A stretch of DNA of 64,000 bases from Candidatus Gastranaerophilales bacterium (GTDB lineage Bacteria; Cyanobacteriota; Vampirovibrionia; Gastranaerophilales; Gastranaerophilaceae), in contig CAAFYU010000067.1 in the NCBI GenBank assembly GCA_900767135.1, forward strand, positions 25,752 to 89,751, in the 5' to 3' direction. Below the pieces are notes generated by a model. The model saw nothing but the letters and a program-made list of their open reading frames with translations, was not told the DNA's origin and did no database searches. How positions within the stretch are numbered: position 1 is the first letter of the stretch; each line of letters opens with the position of its first letter. Made by a program: the position numbers and the translations under genes. Positions 8,767-18,357 of this stretch are shown piece by piece.

Positions 8767-11700
8767 ATTTAACAAGGTTTTTCAAATTTTTTAAACCTTT
8801 AAATGCATCTTGCATTTGCTGTTTAGATGCTTCTGCTTGTGTTCTTTGTTCTTCCATGTGGGTATTAAATGCCTCTTTTTTCTCTTGAATGGCATTTTTT
8901 ACAGCTTGTTTTGTCTCTTTAACTTGTTCTTTCATTGTTGTTTTTTGAATAGCTGACATGTCACATTTTGATAGCCATTTGAACGATTTAACAGAACTTC
9001 TGCTTTCTACTCCGCCATTAAAGACAACTTTGAAATCTTTATGATTTTTACTACCAGTCGATAAAGCTGGAATTGCTGCAATATTTTCTCCTTTTGGATT
9101 TGTTGTAAGAGCATTTATAATATTTCCTGTTGCCGTCCCAAATTTAGGGATATAAGACGTCAGTTTCGTTACAGACAAATCTCCAAGCGGACCTAATACA
9201 GATACAACTTCTGCTGACAACCGTCCTAATACAATAACGTTTGCAGTTGCATTAATTAAGTTGTATTTCCCTGTAATATGATATGACATGCTAGGACCTG
9301 ATGTATTAATCGGAGCAAGAGTTGCCCAACCGTTGTTGAATGTTAGATTGCCGGAAATCGTTTTGAAGTGAGCAGTATTTTTAATAGTTGGTAATGATTT
9401 AACTGAATTTACAGCAGCTTTAACGATGCTGTTTTGTTGCAAGTTTTGTGCAAACAGGAAGTTTTCAAAACGTCCGATATTTCCAAAAGAGCCATCGGAA
9501 ATCTTGAAACTTGCTTTTCCCTTCAAATTTTTCATCATTTCAATATCTGTTGTGCCATGCAGAGTTACATTTGCATTAAAATTCAACTTGCCGGATAATG
9601 CGTTTTTAAGTCCGGCGGCACCTGCAATTGCTCTTTCTGCGTCCATGCCTGTTCCTTTAAGTACAACTCCGATATGCCCGTTTGTTATGTTGTAAGAGAT
9701 GTTTCCATTTACTTTGCCTGAAAACGCATCGCCTGTCAGATTTTTCAAGTAAAACACATTATTTGTAAGGTTAAAATCAGATGCAAGATTTTCTGCAACA
9801 ATTCCACCGGAAACAAATTTTTTTAAAGTTCCTTTCCCTTTGACAATAGGGCCATTCAGGCTAACTTGCATATCAGTCATTGTAACAGCAGCTTCTGGAA
9901 TTTTTATTGAAGGGATTGAAACAGATCCTTTTAAAATCGGATTTGCGGCAACTCCTGTTACATCAATATTCCCGCCTGCAATGACTTTGGATTTGCTAAA
10001 CCCTGGGATTACAAAAGCAATGTTGTTTGGAGTTGCGACATTAAGATTGAGTTTTTGAGATTTAGTTAAATCGTTTATGTTGCCTTTTAAACTTGCAACG
10101 TTAGCTCCATTTGCATAAATCCCTGTATCAGAAAATTTCAGGCTATCGCCATTGACTTTTACACTTCCTTTAATGGCTGTTGTTTTGCCACGTAATTGGT
10201 CAACTGATACAACAGAAACATAATTAGTCGGGTTTGCAGTCAAATTGAATGTGATATCTTGCGTTTTATCGTTTCCAATGACATTAACAGATAGCGGTAA
10301 TTTGCCTTTTGCACTAACCATAGAACGCATATCTGCCGGAATCATTGAACGAATATCTGATGCAAGAAGATTTCCTTTTGCATTGATATTGAATTTAAGA
10401 TTCTTATTTGTGTAATCATTGATTTTACCTGTAATATCAATTCGAGAATTATTCAATAAAATATAGGCATTATTGATATTAATATCTTTTTCGCCAAAAG
10501 TGATTTTTGCAGACGGAGCAGTAACTCTTGCCATAGGATTAATAACTTTGGCATTGTTTAGATTTACAAGTCCATCGATTTTTTTGCCATCGGTTGTCAA
10601 ATCAACTTTTGAGCTAAGCATTGTAACTGTTGTATTAGAAGGAACATTTTTTACATTAACGTTATCAATACTCAGGTTAACTTTCGGAACGATTTTGTCA
10701 AGTTTGCCTTTTAAAGACGTATTCATAGACAAAGTTCCGCTGTTAATCTTGTTTTCCTTCAACAAAGACATTTGCCCGAGAGCAAGTAACAACCCTCTCA
10801 ATTGAAGTCTGTCCGCAATAACCGAAATATCTGCGTTTGCATCATGCGAAATCGAACCACTTATACTTAGAGGTTGTCCGAGAACAGACAAACCTGCTTT
10901 ATTTATATTCACCATATTGTTTGCAAAATCAACGTCTGCACTGATGTTGTTCACATAAGCATTGTATAACTTATAAGCCAAAGATGCAGAAGGAATTTTT
11001 AAATATCCGGAAGATTCAATGTTTTTCAAATTTGATTTGATTGTGAAATCCGCATTAATTCCTCCTGTTGCACTCAAAGTATCTAAGTCATTGTAATCAA
11101 AGGATTTTGCAACACTATCAATTAAATCGATTAAACTATTAAATTTTGCATTAGATTTACAATTCAAACTGATTTTAGGGTGTTTTCCTGTTTTGAAATC
11201 TCCAATAAGTTCTGTTAATTCGTCTTTTGCTGTGTATAATTTTGCATACATTTTTATGCCATTGTTTTTGAAATTGAAATCAGCAGTGCTTTCAGGTAAT
11301 TTTTTGCCATCAACTTCTATTCCTAGATTAGATATATTCAAAACACCTGTCATGTCTAAGTCATCAACAGTTCCGTTGACTTTAATATTTCCGTTAACAT
11401 TTGCAGTAAGTTGATTTTTGTAAATTGCTTTAAATATGTCTATTATATTGAAATTGATATCTTGTTGAGTTTTTTCTTCGGTATCAGCCGGTGCAAAAAC
11501 AAGGTCATTTAACTCAACATCAGGCATGATTTTGTTCAAAACCTTGATATCATAGCTGAATTGTTCTTTATCTTGCAACTGAACTTTACCATCAACAGCA
11601 ACTTTTATTTTCTTATTTAAGATAAAATCGCTCACAGAAAGGTTATTCCCGAATATTGAATAAGTTTTATCTGTTGGGATATCAATGAATGTGACATTAT

Positions 11701-12202
11701 AATTGTTTACAGTGATATTTGGAAGATGATTTGACAATTTTAGCCCAAACGGCAAAGCTGTCATTGCTTGTGGCTGTTCTTCTGAGTTGCCTTGGGATTG
11801 AGGGATAAAATCTTCAATTAAAAACTTTCCATCTTTTTTAACTTTAAGATTAGCGTTAATATTTTCTGCACCAACCATATCTATCTCAATATTTTTAGCC
11901 AAAAGAGGGATTAGTGACATTTTGGCTTGAACATTATCAGCAGTTAACAATTTGTCGTTATTTGGAAGAGCGACATCAACATGCCCTGCCTTTGCCCCAA
12001 GTGTCAGCTTCGGGGTCGATACGATTTGCATATTTTCAAGTTTTACCTTAAATCCGCAAGATTTTTCTATCATTGCAGAAATTTCATCGCTATAAGAATT
12101 TATTAAACCTGTCAAAAACAAAGGTACAACTAAAAAAGCGATATACAAAGTCGCCAAAATAGAAACAATAGTAATGCCTGTATATTTCAAAAATTTATTC
12201 AT
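8765..12202 (-). CDS. Large AsmA-family envelope protein
   Basis: About 1145 residues. A single N-terminal transmembrane helix (about residues 8-31) is followed by the AsmA N-terminal pattern (LINSYSDEISAMIEKSCGFKVKLENM) and then very long repetitive beta-strand sequence (NINNAYILLNNSRIDITGKI, repeated GNI/GKL/KGS turns), ending in a charged Lys/Gln/Glu coiled-coil tail. AsmA-like proteins are anchored in the inner membrane and form beta-grooves linked to lipid or outer-membrane biogenesis. The ATG at 12202 is preferred over 12208 because GAGGG lies 8 nt upstream. It is the last gene of a minus-strand string. Confidence 0.85.
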   Translation of the reverse strand: MNKFLKYTGITIVSILATLYIAFLVVPLFLTGLINSYSDEISAMIEKSCGFKVKLENMQIVSTPKLTLGAKAGHVDVALPNNDKLLTADNVQAKMSLIPLLAKNIEIDMVGAENINANLKVKKDGKFLIEDFIPQSQGNSEEQPQAMTALPFGLKLSNHLPNITVNNYNVTFIDIPTDKTYSIFGNNLSVSDFILNKKIKVAVDGKVQLQDKEQFSYDIKVLNKIMPDVELNDLVFAPADTEEKTQQDINFNIIDIFKAIYKNQLTANVNGNIKVNGTVDDLDMTGVLNISNLGIEVDGKKLPESTADFNFKNNGIKMYAKLYTAKDELTELIGDFKTGKHPKISLNCKSNAKFNSLIDLIDSVAKSFDYNDLDTLSATGGINADFTIKSNLKNIESSGYLKIPSASLAYKLYNAYVNNISADVDFANNMVNINKAGLSVLGQPLSISGSISHDANADISVIADRLQLRGLLLALGQMSLLKENKINSGTLSMNTSLKGKLDKIVPKVNLSIDNVNVKNVPSNTTVTMLSSKVDLTTDGKKIDGLVNLNNAKVINPMARVTAPSAKITFGEKDININNAYILLNNSRIDITGKINDYTNKNLKFNINAKGNLLASDIRSMIPADMRSMVSAKGKLPLSVNVIGNDKTQDITFNLTANPTNYVSVVSVDQLRGKTTAIKGSVKVNGDSLKFSDTGIYANGANVASLKGNINDLTKSQKLNLNVATPNNIAFVIPGFSKSKVIAGGNIDVTGVAANPILKGSVSIPSIKIPEAAVTMTDMQVSLNGPIVKGKGTLKKFVSGGIVAENLASDFNLTNNVFYLKNLTGDAFSGKVNGNISYNITNGHIGVVLKGTGMDAERAIAGAAGLKNALSGKLNFNANVTLHGTTDIEMMKNLKGKASFKISDGSFGNIGRFENFLFAQNLQQNSIVKAAVNSVKSLPTIKNTAHFKTISGNLTFNNGWATLAPINTSGPSMSYHITGKYNLINATANVIVLGRLSAEVVSVLGPLGDLSVTKLTSYIPKFGTATGNIINALTTNPKGENIAAIPALSTGSKNHKDFKVVFNGGVESRSSVKSFKWLSKCDMSAIQKTTMKEQVKETKQAVKNAIQEKKEAFNTHMEEQRTQAEASKQQMQDAFKGLKNLKNLVK

Positions 12203-12243
12203 AATCATATCCCTCTTTTATGTGAAATATTTTACCACAAAAT

Positions 12244-13134
12244 TTACTTTTTCTTCTTATCCGGATAGCAATTCCAATTGATTTCTTCGTTCTTTCTAAA
12301 CCAAGTCAATTGACGTTTTGCATAATTTCTTGTATTTTGTTTTAGTTTATCTTTTGCTTCGTCAAGACTCAATTCTCCATCAAGGTATGAAATAATTTCT
12401 CGATATCCGATTGTATCAACTATATTCGGAATTCTACCATGTTTTTCAAGAAGTTTTTGAGTTTCTTCTATTAAACCCTGTTCCACCATTAAATCAACTC
12501 GTTTGTTAATTCTGGCATACAACTCTTCTCTCGGGAAATTCAACCCAATCCATTCAACCTCAAACTCTTTTTCATCTTTAATTCCACGCGCGAGATGAAG
12601 AGGTTTTCCTGTATGTTTGACAATTTCAATATATCTGATAAGTTTTTTCTTGTCGTTTTGCTCGACAGAATTTGCTGCCTTTTCGTCTATTTTTGACAAT
12701 ATCTCAAACAATTCTTCAAATGATTTTGAAGCAAGTTCTTTTCTCAATTCATAATCCGCATTCATCTCAGGCAAATCATAGTTTTCTAATAAAATTCTGA
12801 AATACAATCCCGTTCCGCCTGCAATTATGGGAGTTTTGCCTCTTGAAATAATATCTTTAATACATTTTCTCGCGTCTTTGGCATACCAACCGGCTGAATA
12901 ATTCTCTTCCGGCTCTACAACATCAATCAAATGGTGCTGGATACCTTGTCTTTCTTCAACAGTCGGTTTTGCAGTGCCAATATCCATACCTTTGTACACA
13001 AGCCTGGAATCTGCAGAAATAATTTCCCCATTAATTTGTTTGGCAAGCTCTATTGCATAAGAGGTTTTTCCACTTGCAGTAGCTCCAACAACAGCAATAA
13101 CTTTGGGCAACTTATTCATCAGCATTTTCCACAT
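12244..13134 (-). CDS. miaA: tRNA dimethylallyltransferase
   Basis: 296 residues from the first ATG. It transfers dimethylallyl from DMAPP to A37 of tRNAs reading UNN codons. The P-loop GATASGKTSYAIELA, ISADSRLVYKGMDIGTAKP (DSRQVY-type motif with Leu for Gln), HHLIDVVEP, GGTGLYFRILL and DTIGYREI are all present. The family usually begins a few residues before KVIAVVGATASGKT, so the ATG at 13119 (MNKLPK) is an equally good start; it overlaps the upstream stop by 8 bp. The overlap implies coupling with the upstream membrane protein. Confidence 0.95.
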   Translation of the reverse strand: MWKMLMNKLPKVIAVVGATASGKTSYAIELAKQINGEIISADSRLVYKGMDIGTAKPTVEERQGIQHHLIDVVEPEENYSAGWYAKDARKCIKDIISRGKTPIIAGGTGLYFRILLENYDLPEMNADYELRKELASKSFEELFEILSKIDEKAANSVEQNDKKKLIRYIEIVKHTGKPLHLARGIKDEKEFEVEWIGLNFPREELYARINKRVDLMVEQGLIEETQKLLEKHGRIPNIVDTIGYREIISYLDGELSLDEAKDKLKQNTRNYAKRQLTWFRKNEEINWNCYPDKKKK

Positions 13135-13966
13135 ACTTTCGGTTGAAACACAAGAATATTAAGACAACTAAATATACCGAATAATAAAACATAACTATGC
13201 TCATAATAATATAAGCCAACGGATTTATCACCGCAAATGTATTAATAAACAATAATAAAAAACCGATAAACCATAATATTAAATACAGTCTGACAGTTGT
13301 GAAAAAATCTTTTAATAATTTTACAACAGAACGCCAAAGAGCAATCAATGGATTTGGAGTGCAACAAACTATTTCCGGAATCCAAAACATCAAAAGATAC
13401 ATTATCACTGATGTTACGGACATAAAAAGTAAGCTCCACTTTCCAAAAAATATAATTTGTTCAATTGACAAGCTATCAATAAACTCTGGCATACTTTGAT
13501 TTGCGGCAAGTTCTGAATTTACTGTAAGTTCTTGCAAATGTTGCATTGATTGAGTATCAAGTCCACCAATAATATGCAAACCTAAAAAGTACACAATAGG
13601 AGTTGCAATTAGCTGTATTATAAAAAATATTAAATAAACTCCGCCAAATGACAGAAAGTATTTAGCAACACCTTCTCCGAAATTTTTAAACAAATTCAGA
13701 GTCGCTTTTGCCCTATCTTTATCTAATACAAACACCTGTTTAGAAAGCTGGATTGCACCCTCAATCATATTAAACCAACCTGCACAGAAAATTCCAAACA
13801 TTACAAGTACTGTTAAAGATCCAACCAAAAACTTTGGAGCAGAATCAATATTATACTTAGAATACAAAGAATATAAATCCAAAACCATAATAAAAACAAT
13901 TAATGGAATTGCCAGAATAATATTAAAATTTGTTATTTTTATTGCATCTTTGAATAATTCACGCAT
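13112..13966 (-). CDS. Polytopic membrane protein, unknown
   Basis: 284 residues from the ATG at 13966. This start is chosen because GGGGAG lies about 10 nt upstream; a TTG at 13984, just after the previous stop, is the alternative. About six hydrophobic segments are visible (roughly residues 15-35, 45-70, 105-130, 175-200, 225-245, 250-275), with an amphipathic segment between segments 3 and 4. The architecture resembles the broad group of DUF4013/glycerophosphoryl-diesterase-like membrane proteins, but I cannot assign a family. It overlaps miaA and lies 20 bp after the dehydratase-type gene. Confidence 0.75.
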   Translation of the reverse strand: MRELFKDAIKITNFNIILAIPLIVFIMVLDLYSLYSKYNIDSAPKFLVGSLTVLVMFGIFCAGWFNMIEGAIQLSKQVFVLDKDRAKATLNLFKNFGEGVAKYFLSFGGVYLIFFIIQLIATPIVYFLGLHIIGGLDTQSMQHLQELTVNSELAANQSMPEFIDSLSIEQIIFFGKWSLLFMSVTSVIMYLLMFWIPEIVCCTPNPLIALWRSVVKLLKDFFTTVRLYLILWFIGFLLLFINTFAVINPLAYIIMSIVMFYYSVYLVVLIFLCFNRKYVENADE

Positions 13967-13986
13967 ATCATCAAAGCTCCCCAACT

Positions 13987-15126
13987 TTATTCTGTAACAG
14001 TTTCTTCTTTTTTGGCTTTCGCAAGCTTACGTTTTCTTCTTCTCATCAAATCAACAAATGCTTCCAATCTTGTCAAATACCCTGCTTTCCCTGTTTGTTC
14101 GTCCATAATTAACGGCAAAATAGGAATATCGCAATTTTCTCTCATCGCTGGGAAAATATTTTGTGACATGATTTCAGGCATGCACGTAAACGGACTTATG
14201 TGAATAATACCATCAATACCTCTTTCGTTTGCATAAGCCACATCAGAAACGCATTCCAACGAGTCACCTCCGATATCACGCATAAGATAAGGTTTTGCCA
14301 TTCTATTAGCTCTTTGCAAGTGGGTTTCGCCTTCTCTAAAAGCTTTTGGAATAATCGCGTCTTTTATAAAGCTGCTAACTGTCAAACTTCTTCGAACCTG
14401 AACTCCCATTTTGCCGAGTTCTTTGGTGATATTTTGGTTAGAAAAAGAATCGCATACAAGATAAATTTCACCTGTCAAATCAACGTTTAAAACTTCCTTT
14501 TTCGGGTCAATCTTAACTTTTTTCATCTCATCAAATGCAAGTTTTTTGGCACGTTTTAAATCTCTTGAATGCTCAACATCTTTAACATATTGCAAAGCTT
14601 TTGCATAATGCTTATCAGCGTCCCCCTGATTGATTTCACGAGCTCTGTAATATGCAAGATTTTCTTCTAAATCGTCTAGTAAAAACATTTTTCGAATAGC
14701 GATATTGATAGCTCTTGCAAACAAAATCGGATCATTTTTTCCGCTAATATCTTTTAAGACATTGTACATGCCTTTAATACCGTCGTATAAAGATAATTCA
14801 ACATATCTGGCATGGTAGCCCATATCTACAAGTGCGTTTTCAATACTGTTGCCGTATTGTCCCAAACGACAACAACCCGGAGAAGTAATCATCGCAACAT
14901 AATCCGCACCGCCTTCAATTGCTTCAATAAAGTTTCCTAAAATTAACTTATAAGGAAGGCAAATCGCTTCCGGCGAGTGTTTTGTGCCGAGTGACAATGT
15001 CTTTTTGCTTGTGTAAGGCGGAATAAATGGTTCTACACCGATCTTTTTCAACGCCGCAGCCCATGCAATACAAACTGTACCCATGTGAGGAAATGCAACT
15101 TTAATTTTTTTATTATCTTTACTCAT
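13987..15126 (-). CDS. 2-hydroxyacyl-CoA dehydratase/DUF2229-type protein
   Basis: 379 residues. The sequence KVAFPHMGTVCIAWAAALKK, SPEAICLPYKLILGNFIEAI and MITSPGCCRLGQYG matches the iron-sulfur acyl-CoA dehydratase activase-related family (DUF2229/HgdB-like), with conserved Cys residues at about 20, 57 and 85-86 and ISPFTCMPEIMSQN near the C-terminus as likely [4Fe-4S] ligands. Stand-alone members have unclear substrates, and there is no BadF/HgdC activator next to it. A Lys/Arg-rich tail ends the protein. It lies 15 bp downstream of gcvPB in the same orientation. Confidence 0.8.
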   Translation of the reverse strand: MSKDNKKIKVAFPHMGTVCIAWAAALKKIGVEPFIPPYTSKKTLSLGTKHSPEAICLPYKLILGNFIEAIEGGADYVAMITSPGCCRLGQYGNSIENALVDMGYHARYVELSLYDGIKGMYNVLKDISGKNDPILFARAINIAIRKMFLLDDLEENLAYYRAREINQGDADKHYAKALQYVKDVEHSRDLKRAKKLAFDEMKKVKIDPKKEVLNVDLTGEIYLVCDSFSNQNITKELGKMGVQVRRSLTVSSFIKDAIIPKAFREGETHLQRANRMAKPYLMRDIGGDSLECVSDVAYANERGIDGIIHISPFTCMPEIMSQNIFPAMRENCDIPILPLIMDEQTGKAGYLTRLEAFVDLMRRRKRKLAKAKKEETVTE

Positions 15127-15141
15127 AATTTTTCTCTTATT

Positions 15142-16575
15142 CTAATTTTGTATGTCTGTAAATTTTAAATTAGGGTGACGAGCCGCCAATGTTTCATCTA
15201 AACGTTTTACAGGTGTTGTGTGAGGGGCAGAAATAATCTTTTCAGGATTACTTTTAGCCTCATCTGCAATTTTTAGCATTACATTAACAAAATTGTCTAA
15301 AACTTCTTTGGTTTCAGATTCTGTCGGCTCGATCATAATTGCCTCGTGTACGATTAATGGGAAATAAACCGTTGGTGGGTGAGTGTTTTCGTCCATTAAG
15401 GCTTTTGCAATATTCAATGTAGAAACTCCATTTTCATGCTTTTGTTTTTCACCTGAAAGAACAAATTCATGCATGCAAGGTTCATCAAACGGCAATAAAT
15501 AAGCCCCTTTCAATTTCTCTTTAAGGTAATTTGCATTCAAAACAGCATTTTCACTTGCTTCTTTCAAGTTTTTGCCCATCATTAATATGTACGCATAAGC
15601 TCTTACAAGCACACCAAAATTGCCATAAAAACCTTTTACGCTTCCGACTGTATGTTTTAAATTGTAGTTTCTGAAATATTTTTCGCCATCAAAATCAATT
15701 GTTGGAGTCGGTAAAAATTCTTTCAATTCTTCAACCACACAAACAGGACCAGCTCCGGGACCACCGCCACCATGCGGAGTTGAGAATGTTTTGTGTAAAT
15801 TCAAGTGAACAACGTCAAATCCCATAAGTTTTGGATTTGTATGCCCCATAATAGCGTTGAAATTAGCTCCGTCATAATACAATAATGAACCGTTTTCGTG
15901 CATCAATTTTGAAATTTCCAAAACATTTTCTTCATAAATTCCAAGAGTATTCGGATTTGTCATCATTATTGCTGCAACATCACTATCTAAAAGCTCTTTC
16001 AATGCTTCAATATCAACCTGTCCTTTGTCGTTTGACTTAACAGGAACAACATCAAAACCGCAAAGATGTGCACTTGCCGGATTTGTGCCATGTGCTGAAT
16101 CCGGAATAATAACCTTTTTACGTTTATCGCCTTTTACTTCAAAATACTTTTTAATAACCATCATACCGGTTAATTCGCCATGTGCACCGGCAGCCGGTTG
16201 AAGTGTAACTGCTCCCATGCCCGTAATTTTTTTCAAAGCTTCTTGCAACTTAAACATCAATTCCAATGCACCTTGACAATCGACATCATCAGAAAGCGGG
16301 TGTAAGTTTGCAAAACCTTCTAAATTTGCTAATAATTCATTTACTTTTGGGTTGTACTTCATCGTACAAGAACCGAGCGGATAAAACCCTTTTTCTATAC
16401 AAAAATTCAAATCAGAAAGTTCTTTGTAATGACGCATAGCTTCCAACTCACTTACTTGCGGAAGTCCGATTTCTTCTTTTCTGACTAAATTTGTATTAAG
16501 GAAGCTTAAATCTTCTTTTTCGTCCGTTAGAGTTATCCCTAAAACTCCATTGCTTTTTTCAAAAATTGTTTTCAC
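15142..16575 (-). CDS. gcvPB: Glycine dehydrogenase (decarboxylating) subunit 2
   Basis: 477 residues. This is the C-terminal half of the glycine cleavage P-protein, as found in organisms with a two-subunit P-protein. The PLP lysine lies in NLHKTFSTPHGGGGPGAGP near residue 260; PLGSCTMKYNP, PAAGAHGELTG and HGTNPASA are further signatures. With GcvPA it decarboxylates glycine and loads the H-protein. gcvPA, gcvT and gcvH are not in the window. The start is a GTG whose G overlaps the TAG stop of the sigma-factor gene by one base, so the two are translationally coupled. Confidence 0.95.
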   Translation of the reverse strand: MKTIFEKSNGVLGITLTDEKEDLSFLNTNLVRKEEIGLPQVSELEAMRHYKELSDLNFCIEKGFYPLGSCTMKYNPKVNELLANLEGFANLHPLSDDVDCQGALELMFKLQEALKKITGMGAVTLQPAAGAHGELTGMMVIKKYFEVKGDKRKKVIIPDSAHGTNPASAHLCGFDVVPVKSNDKGQVDIEALKELLDSDVAAIMMTNPNTLGIYEENVLEISKLMHENGSLLYYDGANFNAIMGHTNPKLMGFDVVHLNLHKTFSTPHGGGGPGAGPVCVVEELKEFLPTPTIDFDGEKYFRNYNLKHTVGSVKGFYGNFGVLVRAYAYILMMGKNLKEASENAVLNANYLKEKLKGAYLLPFDEPCMHEFVLSGEKQKHENGVSTLNIAKALMDENTHPPTVYFPLIVHEAIMIEPTESETKEVLDNFVNVMLKIADEAKSNPEKIISAPHTTPVKRLDETLAARHPNLKFTDIQN

Positions 16576-17195
16576 TAAATAATCCCCTGTTTTTTTAAAT
16601 CTCTTTTAATTTTGTCTAAACCTGATTGAATAATTCTAGATATTCTCGACTGAGATATGTTAAATTCTTCTGCAATTTCTCGTAATTTTTTTTCTTTAAA
16701 GAATTTATATTCAATCAACTCCCTTTCTCGTTGTGGAAGTTTTTTCATAGATTCAATGATTTCTGCTTTCAATTCAACAAGTTCAATACTTTCTTCCGGA
16801 GTTTTGTCCTCAGCCTTTATTTGAACAGGAACTTCCGCATCTTGTAATTCGTCAATAGAAAGTATTGTCTTATAAACTTCTTCACGAATATTTCCGTTTT
16901 CATTATCAGATTGTTGCCTTCTGTTTTTTAAAGAATACCATTTATAGCGACGTCTGACCTCGTTTCTGATGGCCCATTTTATTGCCGTTGACAAATAAGT
17001 ATTATTGTAATTTTCGGGAGAATTGTTTTTAAACAATATGTATAAAGTATGGTTTCCAATATTTATAAGCTCAGGTATTTCTATCAAATGCGAAGTAGAA
17101 AACTTTTGATATTCCACTTTCGCAATAGTTTCTATCAAATCTTTGTATTCTCTTAAATTAATTTTTTGCGATGATTTTGTTTGTTTTGCAGTCAT
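16575..17195 (-). CDS. Sigma-70 family RNA polymerase sigma factor
   Basis: 206 residues, a group 3-like sigma factor. Region 2 covers about residues 25-90 (IPELINIGNHTLYILFKNN, then YLSTAIKWAIRNEVRRRYKW). An acidic linker follows, then region 4 (KLPQRERELIEYKFFKEKKLREIAEEF and the recognition helix NISQSRISRIIQSGLDKI). It lacks region 1.1 and an obvious region 3. AAGGAA lies about 14 nt before the ATG. Its stop overlaps the gcvPB start, placing it first in a long string that ends with the AsmA-like gene. No anti-sigma gene is adjacent. Confidence 0.88.
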   Translation of the reverse strand: MTAKQTKSSQKINLREYKDLIETIAKVEYQKFSTSHLIEIPELINIGNHTLYILFKNNSPENYNNTYLSTAIKWAIRNEVRRRYKWYSLKNRRQQSDNENGNIREEVYKTILSIDELQDAEVPVQIKAEDKTPEESIELVELKAEIIESMKKLPQRERELIEYKFFKEKKLREIAEEFNISQSRISRIIQSGLDKIKRDLKKQGII

Positions 17196-17301
17196 GACTA
17201 TAACAAATTCCTTAAAAACATTTCCCTACGATTATAATAACAGAAAAAAATATAGAATACCAGACAATGTAATTTTCCTTAACATAAATTATATTATGAG
17301 C

Positions 17302-17423
17302 GTGAATAAGTAAATAAGATAATAAGTGAATAAGTTTTTTCATTCGCTTCGCTCAATATGTATTAAACTTGTGCGTAGCACCTATTTGCACTTATTTTCT
17401 TATTAACCTATTCACTTATTCAC
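17302..17423. repeat. Hairpin repeat element with octamer-tandem arms
   Basis: The left arm (17302-17333) is four degenerate octamers such as GTGAATAA and GATAATAA; the right arm (17389-17420) is four octamers such as CACTTATT and TTCTTATT, complementary to the left. The core (17335-17385) aligns with the reverse complement of the core at 641-690 (CGCTTCGCTC, then GTGCGTAGCACC). It ends 20 bp before the UspA start, so it may lie in that mRNA's leader. Confidence 0.8.
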
Positions 17424-17443
17424 ATTTAAAACAAGGAGATCTT

Positions 17444-18307
17444 ATGAAAATATTATTTTGTACAGACGGATCAAAAATCAGCTTTGATGCATTAAAAAAC
17501 ATTTCAGCATGGGTAAAATCTGCCACAATTGATACAATATGTGTTATTGATTGGAACATTTTACCGTCAGAAGTTTTTGTAGATGAAGAAAGTTTTTCCT
17601 ACTCTTGTGCAAACATTGCTGATACAATTTTAGATTACGCAAAAGAAGAAATCGAAAAATATGGATTTATTTTTGGAAAACAATTTAAAAACTGCGGTTC
17701 TGTCGTAGAAAGCATATTAGAACAAGTTGAAAAGGAAGAATACGATTTAATATTAATGGGTTCACATGGGAAAAAAGGATTGCAAAAATGGCTTGGATCA
17801 GTTTCTCAAGAAATAATAAACAGTAGTCAAATTTCTGATTACATTACAAAAGAAGAAAATAAAAAATCAAAAATTTTATTAACAACAGATGGTTCCACAT
17901 GTTCGACAGAGGTTATACGAAAGATTTTTGATGAAATAAATTTCTCAGGCAAAGAAGTTCATATATGTATGGTTAATGAAGACCCGAATTTATTATTTTT
18001 AGAAGGCACACTTGACACAAATTGGCTTTTAGATATTCAAAAACAGCAACAGATATATTCTGCAAAAGCTATTGAAGATATTAAAAGCATTTTTGTAGAA
18101 CACAATATTCCTGTTAAGAAAACTGAAATTTTATCAGGAATTCCAGCACAAGAAATTATCAACTATGCCAACAAACACGAAATAGACTTAATAGTTCTCG
18201 GTTCAAGAAACAAGTCTAAAATGGATAGATTTTTAACAGGTTCTGTAAGCAAAAGGGTTATTGAAAATGTAACGAGTGATATTTGGCTCGTACGATGTAA
18301 AAATTAA
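17444..18307 (+). CDS. Tandem-domain universal stress protein
   Basis: 287 residues. The ATG at 17444 is chosen because AAGGAG lies 8 nt upstream; the reading frame extends further 5' only through repeat DNA. Two UspA domains are visible: residues 1-~140 (ILFCTDGSK start; ATP-binding GSHGKKGLQKWLGSVS) and ~145-287 (ILLTTDGS start; GSRNKSKMDRFLTGSVS). Both keep the G-2x-G-9x-G(S) nucleotide-binding pattern in near-canonical form. It is probably a cytoplasmic ATP-binding stress protein. The hairpin repeat directly upstream could affect its expression. Confidence 0.88.
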   Translation: MKILFCTDGSKISFDALKNISAWVKSATIDTICVIDWNILPSEVFVDEESFSYSCANIADTILDYAKEEIEKYGFIFGKQFKNCGSVVESILEQVEKEEYDLILMGSHGKKGLQKWLGSVSQEIINSSQISDYITKEENKKSKILLTTDGSTCSTEVIRKIFDEINFSGKEVHICMVNEDPNLLFLEGTLDTNWLLDIQKQQQIYSAKAIEDIKSIFVEHNIPVKKTEILSGIPAQEIINYANKHEIDLIVLGSRNKSKMDRFLTGSVSKRVIENVTSDIWLVRCKN

Positions 18308-18322
18308 TACAAAATTAAAATA

Positions 18323-18351
18323 TTGACCCGACAAGAAAAAAGTGGCATAAT
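18323..18351 (+). promoter_or_regulatory. Strong promoter for the ABC permease pair, leaderless
   Basis: TTGACC, 17-nt spacer, CATAAT. The -10 ends at 18351 and the ATG is at 18358, which is where transcription would start, so no room remains for a ribosome binding site. Confidence 0.7.
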
Positions 18352-18357
18352 TATTTT

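Noticed and set aside
9426..11414. Open frames on the plus strand within the AsmA-like gene
   Set aside because: They lie antisense to a coherent 1145-aa protein and have no SD or family features.
17369..17443. Extended N-terminus of the UspA protein
   Set aside because: The frame passes through the repeat element and an alternative start lacks an SD. The ATG at 17444 has AAGGAG.
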